A DNA stretch of 64,000 nt from the NCBI GenBank assembly GCA_963559605.1, contig CAUWLL010000009.1, positions 1 through 64,000 of the forward strand. The letters are read 5' to 3'. Position numbers and translations under genes: made by a program. The notes under the pieces were generated by a model. The model had not been told where the DNA came from. It searched no databases and worked only from the letters and a program-made list of their open reading frames with translations. Source of the DNA: Dorea_D sp963559605. GTDB taxonomy: Bacteria; Bacillota; Clostridia; Lachnospirales; Lachnospiraceae. The first letter of the stretch is position 1; the number at the start of each line of letters is the position of its first letter. Below are positions 1 through 7,826 of the stretch, in pieces.

Positions 1-52
1 GAGCGCACGGCTGGGGGCCGTGAGGTCGCAGGTTCGAATCCTGTTACCCCGA
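1..52 (+). tRNA. tRNA-Pro (anticodon GGG), 3' part
   Basis: The window opens inside a tRNA. The 3' strand of the D stem is followed by an anticodon arm with stem CACGG/CCGTG and seven-base loop CTGGGGG, which gives anticodon GGG (proline). A T arm with loop TTCGAAT follows, then acceptor strand TACCCCG and discriminator A at 52. CCA is not encoded. A run of T follows directly and may act as a terminator. The 5' portion lies outside the window. Confidence 0.9.
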
Positions 53-118
53 TTTTTTAATGGTATAAAATGGCGAGGATTGGGTATGCTATCTACAAAC
101 ATATGAAGGAGGGAACCC

Positions 119-304
119 ATGAAAGCCAGAGTAAATGAGGGATGTATTTCCTGCGGAGCATGTGTGGCAGCTTGCCCTGAGGTGTTCCGGTTTAATGAGG
201 ACGGTCTTGCCGAAGCCTATGCTCCTATGGCGCCGGAGTGCGAGATGGCGGCAGAAGAGGCGAGAGACAGTTGTCCGGTATCGGTCATTGATATAGAGGA
301 ATAA
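119..304 (+). CDS. Small ferredoxin, single [4Fe-4S] type
   Basis: A 61-residue cytosolic electron carrier. Cys9, Cys12 and Cys15 form a CxxCxxC motif, and the distant Cys52 followed by Pro completes one [4Fe-4S] cluster. Cys19 and Cys41 remain; in one-cluster ferredoxins of the Thermotoga type the equivalent pair forms a disulfide, so that may hold here (inference). The C-terminal half is acidic, as usual for ferredoxins. A strong GAAGGAGGGA ribosome site precedes the ATG. The gene stands alone, with an 18-bp-stem terminator right after the stop. The redox partner cannot be told from context; the flavodiiron protein 2.5 kb downstream is one candidate. Confidence 0.9.
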   Translation: MKARVNEGCISCGACVAACPEVFRFNEDGLAEAYAPMAPECEMAAEEARDSCPVSVIDIEE

Positions 305-308
305 GAGG

Positions 309-360
309 AAGAAAGATAAGAGTGCGCTTTTGGAAAACCGCACTCTTATCTTTCTTATTA
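309..360 (+). terminator. Rho-independent terminator after ferredoxin
   Basis: A perfect 18-bp inverted repeat (309-326 and 339-356) with a 12-base loop starts five bases after the ferredoxin stop. The T-rich 3' arm stands in for a separate T run. Confidence 0.85.
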
Positions 361-444
361 AGACATATGGAGCCGTACCCGATGATGAGAATCTGCATAT
401 ACTATATCATAGCAGGAATCATACCGGAAAGGCGGGTGCAGTAT

Positions 445-684
445 ATGCGTTTTTGTGAATTTCAGGATAAAGAAGTGATCAATGCATGTGATTGTTGCAA
501 ATTAGGATATGTTGTGGATCTCATTATTAATGACTGCACAGGGTGTATAGAGGCGATCATTGTACCGAGAACCGGAAAATTCTGCGGTTTTTTCAGTGAC
601 GGGACAGAGTATATCATTCCCTATAAATGTATTCGGAAGATTGGACCGGACATTATTCTGGTGGAGATTCACGATGAGAAATAA
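445..684 (+). CDS. YlmC/YmxH-family PRC-barrel-like protein
   Basis: A 79-residue protein resembling the YlmC/YmxH family of small PRC-barrel-like proteins, common in spore-forming Firmicutes and often linked to sporulation. The family pattern is visible: an N-terminal segment with DKEVINACD, then LGYVVDL, then an IEAIIVP strand, a GKFCGFF turn and a closing IIPYKCI-KIGPDIILVEI segment. The start at 445 was chosen because homology begins there; an in-frame ATG at 322 would put the terminator stem inside the coding region. The precise molecular role is not known to me. It lies upstream of nrdR, which has its own promoter. Confidence 0.75.
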   Translation: MRFCEFQDKEVINACDCCKLGYVVDLIINDCTGCIEAIIVPRTGKFCGFFSDGTEYIIPYKCIRKIGPDIILVEIHDEK

Positions 685-691
685 TTCGGGT

Positions 692-720
692 TTGACTTCT
701 TTATCTACGCAAGATATACT
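692..720 (+). promoter_or_regulatory. Sigma-A-type promoter of nrdR
   Basis: TTGACT (692-697), a 17-base spacer and TATACT (715-720) lie 33 bases before the nrdR start. No NrdR-box-like palindrome is visible here. Confidence 0.65.
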
Positions 721-752
721 AAAAGGTAGAACAAAAGAAAGGATTTATAAAA

Positions 753-1202
753 ATGAAGTGTCCATATTGTAATAATCCAGATACACGCGTAATAGATTCA
801 AGACCGGCAGAAGACGGTAACTCTATCCGCAGAAGACGCTCCTGTGATACTTGTGGCAAGAGATTTACGACATATGAAAAGGTGGAGACGATCCCGCTTA
901 TTATTATAAAGAAAGATAATAACAGGGAGCAGTATGACAGAGGGAAGATTGAGAACGGTATTTTAAGAGCCTGTTACAAACGTCCGGTATCCGCAGGGGA
1001 TATTCAGACGGCGATTGACTCTGTGGAAACGAAGATTTTCAGTCTTGAAGCGAAAGAGGTTCCAAGCAGTACTATTGGCGAGATCGTCATGAATGTATTA
1101 AAAGATCTGGACGAGGTTGCCTATGTACGTTTTGCTTCTGTATATAGAGAGTTTAAAGATGTGAATACATTTATGGATGAATTGAAAAAAATACTGAAAT
1201 AG
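753..1202 (+). CDS. nrdR: Transcriptional repressor NrdR
   Basis: NrdR represses ribonucleotide reductase genes in response to dATP/ATP. The 149-residue length is typical. Cys3, Cys6, Cys31 and Cys34 form the N-terminal zinc ribbon, the basic RRRRSC segment between them is the family's DNA-contacting region, and the rest is an ATP-cone domain beginning near residue 47. truA follows 14 bases downstream and the two are probably cotranscribed. No ribonucleotide reductase gene is in the window, so its targets lie elsewhere. Confidence 0.96.
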   Translation: MKCPYCNNPDTRVIDSRPAEDGNSIRRRRSCDTCGKRFTTYEKVETIPLIIIKKDNNREQYDRGKIENGILRACYKRPVSAGDIQTAIDSVETKIFSLEAKEVPSSTIGEIVMNVLKDLDEVAYVRFASVYREFKDVNTFMDELKKILK

Positions 1203-1216
1203 GGTGATATTCAATT

Positions 1217-1951
1217 ATGAGAACATATAAATTAACGATTTCCTATGACGGAAGCCGATACCAGGGATGGCAGCGTCAGGCGACGACAGACAATACGATC
1301 CAGTTTGTTTTGGAATGGAGTATCGGCAAATTAGTGGGTTACCGGGTGCAGGTGGACGGTTCGGGGAGAACGGATGCAGGAGTTCACGCCCGGGGGCAGG
1401 TGGCAAGTGTAAAGTTGTCCAAGCTTTACGATGCCCAGGAGCTCAAGGATTCTCTGAATCGTTATCTTCCGGAAGATATTCGTATTATGAAAGTGGAGCT
1501 TGTGAGAAATGGTTTCCATGCCCGCAAAAGTGCGAAAGGAAAGAAATACGAGTATTACATTGACTGTCGGGAAAAACCGGATGTATTTTCCAGAAGATAC
1601 TGTTATCATTATCCGGAAAAGCTGGATATTGGGGCTATGCGGGACGCGGTACAGTATCTCATAGGACCGAAAAATTTTACGAGCTTTACGGACGATAAGG
1701 ATTGTAAAGATCCTATCCGAAAGATTACGAACATTAAGATTGTAAGCGCCGGAGAGAAAGTGCGTATTACTTATTATGGCACAGGATTCCTGTATCATAT
1801 GGTACGGATTTTGACAGGTACTTTACTGGAGATCGGAACGGGACAGCGCGAAGCGTCTATGCTTCCGGTTGTGATTGCGGCGGAAGATCGCGATCTTGCA
1901 GGATTTCTTGCTCCGGCAAGAGGTTTGTTCCTAAGAAAAGTGTACTATTAA
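1217..1951 (+). CDS. truA: tRNA pseudouridine(38-40) synthase TruA
   Basis: This enzyme converts U38-U40 of tRNA anticodon arms to pseudouridine. The 244-residue product has the TruA family motif GRTDAGVHA with catalytic Asp53, an N-terminal YDGSRYQGWQ segment, and the C-terminal GFLYHMVRIL motif. The length is normal and all catalytic elements are present. It follows nrdR closely and precedes the exodeoxyribonuclease gene by 37 bases, consistent with a short housekeeping operon. Confidence 0.96.
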   Translation: MRTYKLTISYDGSRYQGWQRQATTDNTIQFVLEWSIGKLVGYRVQVDGSGRTDAGVHARGQVASVKLSKLYDAQELKDSLNRYLPEDIRIMKVELVRNGFHARKSAKGKKYEYYIDCREKPDVFSRRYCYHYPEKLDIGAMRDAVQYLIGPKNFTSFTDDKDCKDPIRKITNIKIVSAGEKVRITYYGTGFLYHMVRILTGTLLEIGTGQREASMLPVVIAAEDRDLAGFLAPARGLFLRKVYY

Positions 1952-1988
1952 ATCATAGTATACTATGAATATTTGTGGAGGAAAGCAG

Positions 1989-2741
1989 ATGAAATTTATT
2001 TCTTGGAATGTAAATGGTATTCGTGCTTGTGTTCAGAAAGGATTTATGGAGTTCTTTCAGGAGGTGGATGCAGATATTTTGTGTATCCAGGAATCCAAGA
2101 TGCAGGAAGGGCAGTTGGAACTGGAAACTCCGGGATATTATCAATACTGGAATTATGCGGTGAAAAAGGGATATTCTGGGACGGCAGTCTTTACAAAGAC
2201 AGAACCGATGTCTGTTTCTTATGGAATCGGAATAGAAGAACACGATCAGGAAGGCAGAGTAATTACGCTGGAATTTGAAGAATATTATTTTATAACCGTG
2301 TATACGCCCAACTCTCAGAACGAGCTTGCAAGACTGCCGTATCGTATGCAGTGGGAGACAGATTTTTTGGCTTATCTGAAAAAGCTGGAAGAGACAAAGC
2401 CGGTGATCTTTTGCGGGGATCTCAATGTGGCGCACAAGGAGATCGATCTTAAAAATCCAAAGACGAATCGCAAAAATGCCGGATTTACCGATGAGGAGAG
2501 AGGGAAGTTTTCGGAACTTCTGAAGGCGGGATTCATTGATACGTTCCGTTATTTTTACCCGGATGTGGAAGGAATGTATTCTTGGTGGTCTTACAGATTC
2601 AGCGCCCGGGCAAAGAACGCGGGGTGGCGGATCGATTATTTTGTAGTGTCTGAAAGTTTGAAGGACAGGCTTGTAGATGCGAAGATATTGACGGATGTGA
2701 CAGGCTCAGATCATTGTCCGGTCGAGTTGGATTTTGTATAA
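1989..2741 (+). CDS. Exodeoxyribonuclease III family AP endonuclease
   Basis: A base-excision-repair nuclease that cuts at abasic sites and removes 3' blocks. The 250-residue protein has the family motifs: FISWNVNGIR at the start, Glu35 in the QESK metal-binding motif, YTPNSQ in the middle, GDLNVAH for the DNA/metal site and the C-terminal SDHCPVEL with catalytic Asp-His. I chose the ATG at 1989 because GGAGGAAAG sits just before it and homology starts there, although an in-frame ATG exists at 1965. ExoA/XthA-type naming is likely but the subtype is not certain. Confidence 0.94.
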   Translation: MKFISWNVNGIRACVQKGFMEFFQEVDADILCIQESKMQEGQLELETPGYYQYWNYAVKKGYSGTAVFTKTEPMSVSYGIGIEEHDQEGRVITLEFEEYYFITVYTPNSQNELARLPYRMQWETDFLAYLKKLEETKPVIFCGDLNVAHKEIDLKNPKTNRKNAGFTDEERGKFSELLKAGFIDTFRYFYPDVEGMYSWWSYRFSARAKNAGWRIDYFVVSESLKDRLVDAKILTDVTGSDHCPVELDFV

Positions 2742-2780
2742 AGTAGAACAATTATGTGATGTGACAGGAGGAAAGCTGAA

Positions 2781-3980
2781 ATGCAGAATACGAGAAAAGT
2801 AACAGAGGATATTATATGGGTAGGATGTAATGACAGGAGACTGTCTTTGTTTGAAAACATATTTCCGATTCCGAAAGGAGTTTCTTATAATTCTTATCTG
2901 GTGATGGATGAGAAAGTATTACTTATGGATACGGTGGATGCCTGTGCAACCCAGCAGTTCTTAGAAAATATAGAGTATGTTCTGAATGGAAAGGCTGTGG
3001 ATTATCTGGTGGTTCAGCATATGGAACCGGATCACTGTGCAAATATCGGAGAGTTTATGCGTCGGTATCCGGATATGAAAATTGTGGCAAATGCCAAGAC
3101 AGTACAGATGATCGGACAGTTTTTTGATGCGCCTGAACAGGAGAGGATCCTGCTTGTCAAAGAAGGAGATACTTTATCTACAGGAAAGCATACGTTCCGC
3201 TTTTTGATGGCTCCGATGGTACACTGGCCGGAGGTTATGGTAACTTATGATGAGACAGAGAAAGTATTGTTCTCAGCGGACGCTTTTGGTACATTTGGCG
3301 CGTTAAATGGAAATATTTTCAGTGACGAAGTTGATTTTGACAAAGACTGGCTTGCTGAAGCAAGACGTTATTATGCCAATATTGTAGGAAAATATGGTAT
3401 GCAGGTGCAGGCGCTTTTGAAAAAGGCCGCTACTCTTGATATAGAGAAGATTTGTCCGTTGCATGGTCCTGTGTGGAGAGAAAATCTGGAATATTTTGTG
3501 GGAAAATATGATACATGGAGTAAGTATGAGCCGGAAGAACAGGCGGTCGTGATCATCTATGGCTCTATTTACGGTCATACAGAGCAGGCAGTTAATGCTC
3601 TTGCCACAAGACTTGCGGTAAAAGGCGTGAGAAATATTTCTGTCTACGATGTGTCAACAACGCACGTATCTGAACTGATCGCGGAGATTTTCCGTGCCAG
3701 TCATGTGGTGATCGGATGTTCTACTTATAACGGTGGGATTTACCCGGCTATGGCAAACTTGCTGCATGATATGAAAGCGCTGGCAGTTCAGAACCGTACG
3801 GTTGCAGTGATGGATAACGGAACATGGGCACCGACGGCAGGAAAACAGATTGTGGAACATTTGGAAGGAATGAAGAATATTACCTTGTTAGAGGATCGGC
3901 TCTCGATTAAATCAGCGTTGAAAAATGACAGAGAGGAAGAACTGGATACATTTGCACAGCAGATAGTAGATACTCTTTAG
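2781..3980 (+). CDS. Flavodiiron protein (FprA-type A flavoprotein)
   Basis: A cytosolic O2- and/or NO-reducing enzyme that protects anaerobes. The N-terminal metallo-beta-lactamase-like domain carries the diiron ligands His80, Glu82, Asp84 and His85 (HMEPDH motif), His148, Asp167 and His228. The C-terminal flavodoxin domain begins near residue 255 with the FMN-binding loop GSIYGHTE. At 399 residues it matches the minimal two-domain class with no fused rubredoxin or reductase, so electrons must come from a separate donor. A strong AGGAGG ribosome site precedes the start. It is convergent with the pduL-like gene. Confidence 0.95.
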   Translation: MQNTRKVTEDIIWVGCNDRRLSLFENIFPIPKGVSYNSYLVMDEKVLLMDTVDACATQQFLENIEYVLNGKAVDYLVVQHMEPDHCANIGEFMRRYPDMKIVANAKTVQMIGQFFDAPEQERILLVKEGDTLSTGKHTFRFLMAPMVHWPEVMVTYDETEKVLFSADAFGTFGALNGNIFSDEVDFDKDWLAEARRYYANIVGKYGMQVQALLKKAATLDIEKICPLHGPVWRENLEYFVGKYDTWSKYEPEEQAVVIIYGSIYGHTEQAVNALATRLAVKGVRNISVYDVSTTHVSELIAEIFRASHVVIGCSTYNGGIYPAMANLLHDMKALAVQNRTVAVMDNGTWAPTAGKQIVEHLEGMKNITLLEDRLSIKSALKNDREEELDTFAQQIVDTL

Positions 3981-4025
3981 GGTGTTTTTAAGGAACTTAT
4001 ATATGGGAATGCAATACCGTGTTTT

Positions 4026-4670
4026 TTACAGACGGTTGATACCGCTTTGTAATTCATCTGCCCATTTCTGTAAATTATAAGTGCGCCCGCCGAATAATTT
4101 CAAGATGACCCCTGTTGGATGACTGTCACTTGCAAAGGCGTTTGCCTCGTCAGTGTCAACATGCATTGCAAGGGCAAAATTGGGATCTACACGGACGATT
4201 ACATCGGCAAAGATCAGAGAACGCTCGAAGCTCTCCATGATCACAAATACTTCATCGTTATCTTTGACATTTGCCTGGATCGCCTGAACAGGGGTCATGT
4301 GTATGTGACGTTTGGCAACGATCACGCCGTGGTCGATGGCCAGCTCTCCTGCCGGACCGATCAAAGTACAGCCAGGTGTCCCTTTGGTGTCGCCGGACTG
4401 ACGGATAACGCCCGGGATGCCGAGCTTTCTGGAATCTGTCATGGAGATTTCGAGCTGGGTTTCAGAGCGAAAAGGGCCAAGAATGGCTACATTTTCAAAA
4501 GTTCCTTTCGGTCCTTTTACTGTCAGTCTTTCTTCTGCCACATACTGCCCCGGCTGACTTAAATCCGCTTTATATGTAAGAGTACGTCCTTCTCCGAATA
4601 ATTGTTCAAAGTCTTTTTGACACATGTGAATGTGTCTGGCGCTGGTTTCGATAGGTATTGCAAGTCCCAT
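4026..4670 (-). CDS. pduL: Phosphate propanoyltransferase / PduL-type phosphotransacylase
   Basis: PduL interconverts acyl-CoA and acyl-phosphate and can replace Pta. The 214-residue protein contains both conserved zinc-site motifs, SARHIHM near residue 10 and AKRHIHM in the second repeat domain. The core fold starts at about residue 3, so the N-terminal encapsulation peptide seen in microcompartment-targeted PduL is missing. No microcompartment shell or propanediol genes lie nearby, which suggests a free cytosolic phosphotransacetylase (inference). It has its own promoter and faces the flavodiiron gene. Confidence 0.92.
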   Translation of the reverse strand: MGLAIPIETSARHIHMCQKDFEQLFGEGRTLTYKADLSQPGQYVAEERLTVKGPKGTFENVAILGPFRSETQLEISMTDSRKLGIPGVIRQSGDTKGTPGCTLIGPAGELAIDHGVIVAKRHIHMTPVQAIQANVKDNDEVFVIMESFERSLIFADVIVRVDPNFALAMHVDTDEANAFASDSHPTGVILKLFGGRTYNLQKWADELQSGINRL

Positions 4671-4707
4671 AATATATCACTCCGTTCTTCTTATCTGGAT
4701 ATGTTTT

Positions 4708-4736
4708 ATTGTAACAGATTGCACTCTGTTTTTCAA
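4708..4736 (-). promoter_or_regulatory. Sigma-A-type promoter of pduL
   Basis: Reading the minus strand, TTGAAA (4736-4731), a 17-base spacer and TACAAT (4713-4708) lie about 38 bases upstream of the pduL ATG. Confidence 0.6.
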
Positions 4737-4757
4737 CCAAAATAGCGAAGACGACCT

Positions 4758-4786
4758 TTGACTTTAGCATAGAAATGGAATATAAT
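4758..4786 (+). promoter_or_regulatory. Sigma-A-type promoter of small membrane protein gene
   Basis: TTGACT (4758-4763), a 17-base spacer and a perfect TATAAT (4781-4786) lie about 54 bases before the start at 4840. It is divergent from the pduL promoter. Confidence 0.7.
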
Positions 4787-4839
4787 GAGAGCAGGGAACT
4801 TTTTGGAGGAGTATATCAGAAGAATAAGGAGGATTCATT

Positions 4840-5064
4840 ATGAAGGATGTATTAAAAAGTATATGGGAAGAGCTGAAAGATTTTTTTACAAGAGATTGGA
4901 CGATGACAGAGAAGGTACTGGTAATTTTATGTTGTGTGCTGATTGGTGTGATAAAAGGATTTTTACTCTCGCCGGTCAAGCGGGGGGTAAGATGCTTCAG
5001 TAATAACCATAATACTTATCATGAGATAGATGATGATGAATTTTGGCTGGATGACGAGGACTAA
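4840..5064 (+). CDS. Small single-pass membrane protein, unknown function
   Basis: I do not recognise this 74-residue protein. It has an amphipathic, charged N-terminus, one hydrophobic segment (about residues 23-45) and a short C-terminal tail ending in a strongly acidic stretch rich in Asp and Glu. An ATAAGGAGG ribosome site, a near-consensus promoter and a dedicated terminator make it a convincing separate gene and probably a single-gene transcript. The N-terminus is likely cytosolic, but orientation is not certain. It sits between pduL and dapF with no functional link visible. Confidence 0.75.
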   Translation: MKDVLKSIWEELKDFFTRDWTMTEKVLVILCCVLIGVIKGFLLSPVKRGVRCFSNNHNTYHEIDDDEFWLDDED

Positions 5065-5079
5065 TAAATAAACGATGGA

Positions 5080-5116
5080 AAGAGCCGTGTCAGGGATGAT
5101 ACGGTTCTTGATTTTA
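5080..5116 (+). terminator. Terminator after small membrane protein
   Basis: A 12-bp stem (5080-5091 with 5098-5109, two G-U pairs) and six-base loop, followed by GATTTTAT. Confidence 0.75.
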
Positions 5117-5168
5117 TATAATAGGAAATCTTCTGATTTCGTCGTGGGTATATGGAGGAGAGATTGTT

Positions 5169-6044
5169 ATGAAATTTACAAAAATGCAGGGACTTGGCAA
5201 CGATTATGTGTATGTTAACTGTCTGAGAGAAACCATAGACAATCCGTCGGAGACGGCGAAGCTTGTCAGTGACAGACATTTTGGAATAGGTTCGGACGGA
5301 TTGATCTTGATAAATCCGTCCAAGACAGCGGATTTTGAGATGGAAATGTACAACGCGGATGGTTCCAGATCGGAAATGTGTGGAAATGGGATCCGTTGTG
5401 TGGGTAAATATGTATATGATTACGGACTGACTGATAAGAAACAGATTTCTGTGGAGACGTTGGGAGGGATCAAGTATCTGGAACTTACAGTGGAAGACGG
5501 GGAAGTTTCTTTGGTAAAAGTCGATATGGGGCGTCCGTGCCTATGTCCGGCAGAAATTCCGATCGTAGCAGAGTCTCCTGAGCAGACAGAAATCATAGAC
5601 GCTCCGATCATGGTAGAGGGAAAAGAGTATCGGATGACGGGAGTATCTATGGGAAATCCACATGCAGTTGTATATGTGGATGATGTGGAAAATATGAACA
5701 TTGAAGAGATTGGTCCGAGATTTGAAAATCACGAGAGGTTTCCGAGGCGTATCAACACGGAATTTGTCAAAGTCATTGACAGGGAAACGGTGGAAATGCG
5801 CGTGTGGGAGAGAGGATCCGGAGAAACTTTTGCATGCGGCACGGGAGCATGCGCGGTGGCAGTGGCAAGTATTTTGAACGGCTTTACAGAACGCGCGGTT
5901 ACAGTGAAACTTTTGGGCGGAGATTTATTTATCGAATGGGACAAAGAAACAGACAGAGTGTATATGACCGGACCTGCCGTAACGGTATATGACGGAGAGA
6001 TTGATGTATTAAAAACGAAAAAAGCGAGAGGGAAGGATAGATGA
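5169..6044 (+). CDS. dapF: Diaminopimelate epimerase
   Basis: DapF converts LL- to meso-diaminopimelate for lysine and peptidoglycan synthesis. The 291-residue protein has both catalytic cysteines in their usual contexts: Cys71 in EMCGNGIRC and Cys223 in FACGTGACA. The substrate-binding loop GLGNDYVY is at the N-terminus. The stop overlaps the start of the downstream amidase gene by four bases (ATGA), so the two are probably translationally coupled, which joins precursor synthesis with wall remodelling in one transcript. Confidence 0.96.
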   Translation: MKFTKMQGLGNDYVYVNCLRETIDNPSETAKLVSDRHFGIGSDGLILINPSKTADFEMEMYNADGSRSEMCGNGIRCVGKYVYDYGLTDKKQISVETLGGIKYLELTVEDGEVSLVKVDMGRPCLCPAEIPIVAESPEQTEIIDAPIMVEGKEYRMTGVSMGNPHAVVYVDDVENMNIEEIGPRFENHERFPRRINTEFVKVIDRETVEMRVWERGSGETFACGTGACAVAVASILNGFTERAVTVKLLGGDLFIEWDKETDRVYMTGPAVTVYDGEIDVLKTKKARGKDR

Positions 6045-6859
6045 AAAAAATCGTTTTGTTTGGAATGATTGCCGTATTGTTGTTTGCAGGATGTGGAAAA
6101 AAAGAAAAAACGGAAAAAGCGGAAAAAACGGAAAAAGCAGAAAATACGGAAAAAACCGATAAGAAAGAGGTAAAAGACCTTGTGATCGAGATAGACGAGC
6201 AAAAGGAACAAGAGCAGAAAAAGAACGGTTACTTGGTGGTTATTGACGCGGGACATCAAGAGAAAGGCAACAATGAACAGGAACCCATAGGGCCGGGAGC
6301 GTCTGAGATGAAAGCGAAAGTGGCATCCGGTACAAGCGGAACAGCTACCGGGGTGCCGGAACACGCGTTGACGCTTGCGGTGTCTGTGAAGCTTCATGCT
6401 GAACTGGAAGCGCGGGGATATGAAGTCTTGATGGTGCGGGAAAAGGCTGATGTTAATATATCCAATGCCGAGCGGGCAGAAGTGGCGAATAAAGCAGGTG
6501 CGGATGCATTTATCCGTGTACACGCCAACGGTTCGGAAAATAAAAGCGTCCATGGGATGATGACTATTTGTCAGACACCGTCTAATCCATATAACGGCGA
6601 ATTGTATAAAAAGAGCAGGGCGCTTTCTGAGAGTGTGCTGGATTGTGCGACGGCGGTTACAGGAGCGAAAAAAGAACGCGTATGGGAAACAGATACTATG
6701 AGTGGCGTAAATTGGGCAAAAGTTCCGGTGACAATCGTTGAAATGGGATATATGACAAATCCGGAGGAGGACAAGAAGATGGCGACAGAAGAGTATCAGA
6801 TGAAAATCGCGTCCGGAATTGCAGACGGAGTGGATGCGTATCTGGGAATTACAAGATAA
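6041..6859 (+). CDS. N-acetylmuramoyl-L-alanine amidase (Amidase_3), lipoprotein
   Basis: A zinc amidase that cleaves the bond between MurNAc and the stem peptide. The 272-residue product starts with a lipoprotein signal peptide ending at Cys18 (lipobox LFAGC), followed by a Lys/Glu/Thr repeat linker (about residues 20-45) that probably spans the wall. The catalytic domain begins at about residue 64, with zinc ligands His72, Glu108 and His161 and catalytic Glu234 in the VEMGYMTN motif. All key residues are present. It overlaps dapF by ATGA. Confidence 0.92.
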   Translation: MKKIVLFGMIAVLLFAGCGKKEKTEKAEKTEKAENTEKTDKKEVKDLVIEIDEQKEQEQKKNGYLVVIDAGHQEKGNNEQEPIGPGASEMKAKVASGTSGTATGVPEHALTLAVSVKLHAELEARGYEVLMVREKADVNISNAERAEVANKAGADAFIRVHANGSENKSVHGMMTICQTPSNPYNGELYKKSRALSESVLDCATAVTGAKKERVWETDTMSGVNWAKVPVTIVEMGYMTNPEEDKKMATEEYQMKIASGIADGVDAYLGITR

Positions 6860-6974
6860 AGGATTAAAAAAGAATAAAATTTATAATTCCTTAATAAATT
6901 TCTCTCGGGAATATAAAGATTTAGTTTCTATAATAAGAATATAAGATGTTTCGAGTGAGAAAGGAGAAGGAATT

Positions 6975-7643
6975 ATGGAAGGAGTAGTTAATATATTTAC
7001 ATTATACAGTCTGGCAAGTGTGTTTCTGCCTTGTCTCTTGTATCAGTTCTGGCTGATATACAAAGGGCGAAAGACAGGGAAGCGTTGCCGGGCTGTTTAC
7101 TTTATCTGGATATACATATTTCTTGTATACGTGTGGATGGTGTACGAAGTTACAGGAATCGGGCTTTTGGCAGATATACTCCGCACCAATACGCCTCTTA
7201 TATCCGGTAATATAAATCTTGTACCGTTTTCTGATCTTGGGATGGGATATGTTTTAAATATTGTGATGTGTATACCGCTTGGCTTTTTATTGCCGTTTAT
7301 CTGGAAAGAGTGCAGAGACGTAAGAAGGACCGTCCTCATAGGGGGGATGTTTTCAATGCTGATCGAGATTTCTCAGCTTTTTAATTTCCGGGCTTTTGAT
7401 ATTGATGATTTGACTGCCAATATATTGGGGGCATTTGCAGGTTATATTGCCTGGAAGATATTTACGATGATTTTTGGAGTACATTTGAAAACAGATACTG
7501 TAGAAATTGATGATCTGGAACTGGTGGTGTCTACGTGTGAGATTCGCTTACCCGGGCAGTACATAAAAGGAAAGGCAGTTATTTATATTTTCCTTGCTAT
7601 GGCAGGAAAATTTGTATTCTATAATCCCTATCTCTTGTTCTAA
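6975..7643 (+). CDS. VanZ-like family membrane protein
   Basis: A 222-residue integral membrane protein with about five hydrophobic segments. The VanZ-like pattern is visible: NLVPF after the second segment, a central IPLGFLLPF helix, and SMLIEISQLF followed by FDIDDLTANILGAFAGY. The function of most VanZ-like proteins is unknown; VanZ itself gives low-level teicoplanin resistance. The gene is alone, with a GAAAGGAGAAGG ribosome site and a hairpin terminator downstream. There is no van gene cluster here, so a resistance role should not be assumed. Confidence 0.85.
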   Translation: MEGVVNIFTLYSLASVFLPCLLYQFWLIYKGRKTGKRCRAVYFIWIYIFLVYVWMVYEVTGIGLLADILRTNTPLISGNINLVPFSDLGMGYVLNIVMCIPLGFLLPFIWKECRDVRRTVLIGGMFSMLIEISQLFNFRAFDIDDLTANILGAFAGYIAWKIFTMIFGVHLKTDTVEIDDLELVVSTCEIRLPGQYIKGKAVIYIFLAMAGKFVFYNPYLLF

Positions 7644-7658
7644 AAGTATAGAAGTGGC

Positions 7659-7703
7659 GAAAACGAAACACCGGCGGGTATAGTCTGGCGGTGTTTCGTT
7701 TTC
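7659..7703 (+). terminator. Terminator after VanZ-like gene
   Basis: A perfect 15-bp inverted repeat (7659-7673 and 7689-7703) with a T-rich 3' arm ending CGTTTTC. Confidence 0.8.
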
Positions 7704-7756
7704 TGTCTGTATTTATGTAAGATATTTCCGGTCAGGCAGATTGAAAAGGAAAGAAA

Positions 7757-7785
7757 TTGACAATGATACAAAAAGTTTATAGGAT
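7757..7785 (+). promoter_or_regulatory. Candidate promoter of greA-like gene
   Basis: A perfect TTGACA (7757-7762), a 17-base spacer and TAGGAT (7780-7785), about 41 bases before the GTG start. The -10 is weak. Confidence 0.45.
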
Positions 7786-7826
7786 AGAGGATGTGGATTT
7801 GAATAAAATGCAGGAGGAGAAAGAAA

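Noticed and set aside
322..444. N-terminal extension of the YlmC-like frame from ATG 322
   Set aside because: It lies within the ferredoxin terminator hairpin and does not match the family; the start at 445 is preferred.
4840..5064. Small membrane protein as a toxin of a type I toxin-antitoxin system
   Set aside because: No antisense RNA promoter or antitoxin is visible, and the long acidic tail is not typical of such toxins.
6095..6165. Repeated GAAAAAAC/GGAAAAAGC units that look like a tandem repeat or short array
   Set aside because: They are in frame inside the amidase gene and encode the Lys/Glu/Thr linker; no conserved spacer structure exists, so it is not a CRISPR array.
5729..6553. 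A 274-codon minus-strand frame across dapF and the amidase gene
   Set aside because: It is Phe/His/Ser-rich, has no ribosome site or recognisable domain, and lies opposite two well-supported genes.
6975..7643. VanZ-like gene as part of a glycopeptide resistance cluster
   Set aside because: No vanH, vanA, vanX or VanRS genes are nearby; VanZ-like proteins are widespread with other or unknown roles.
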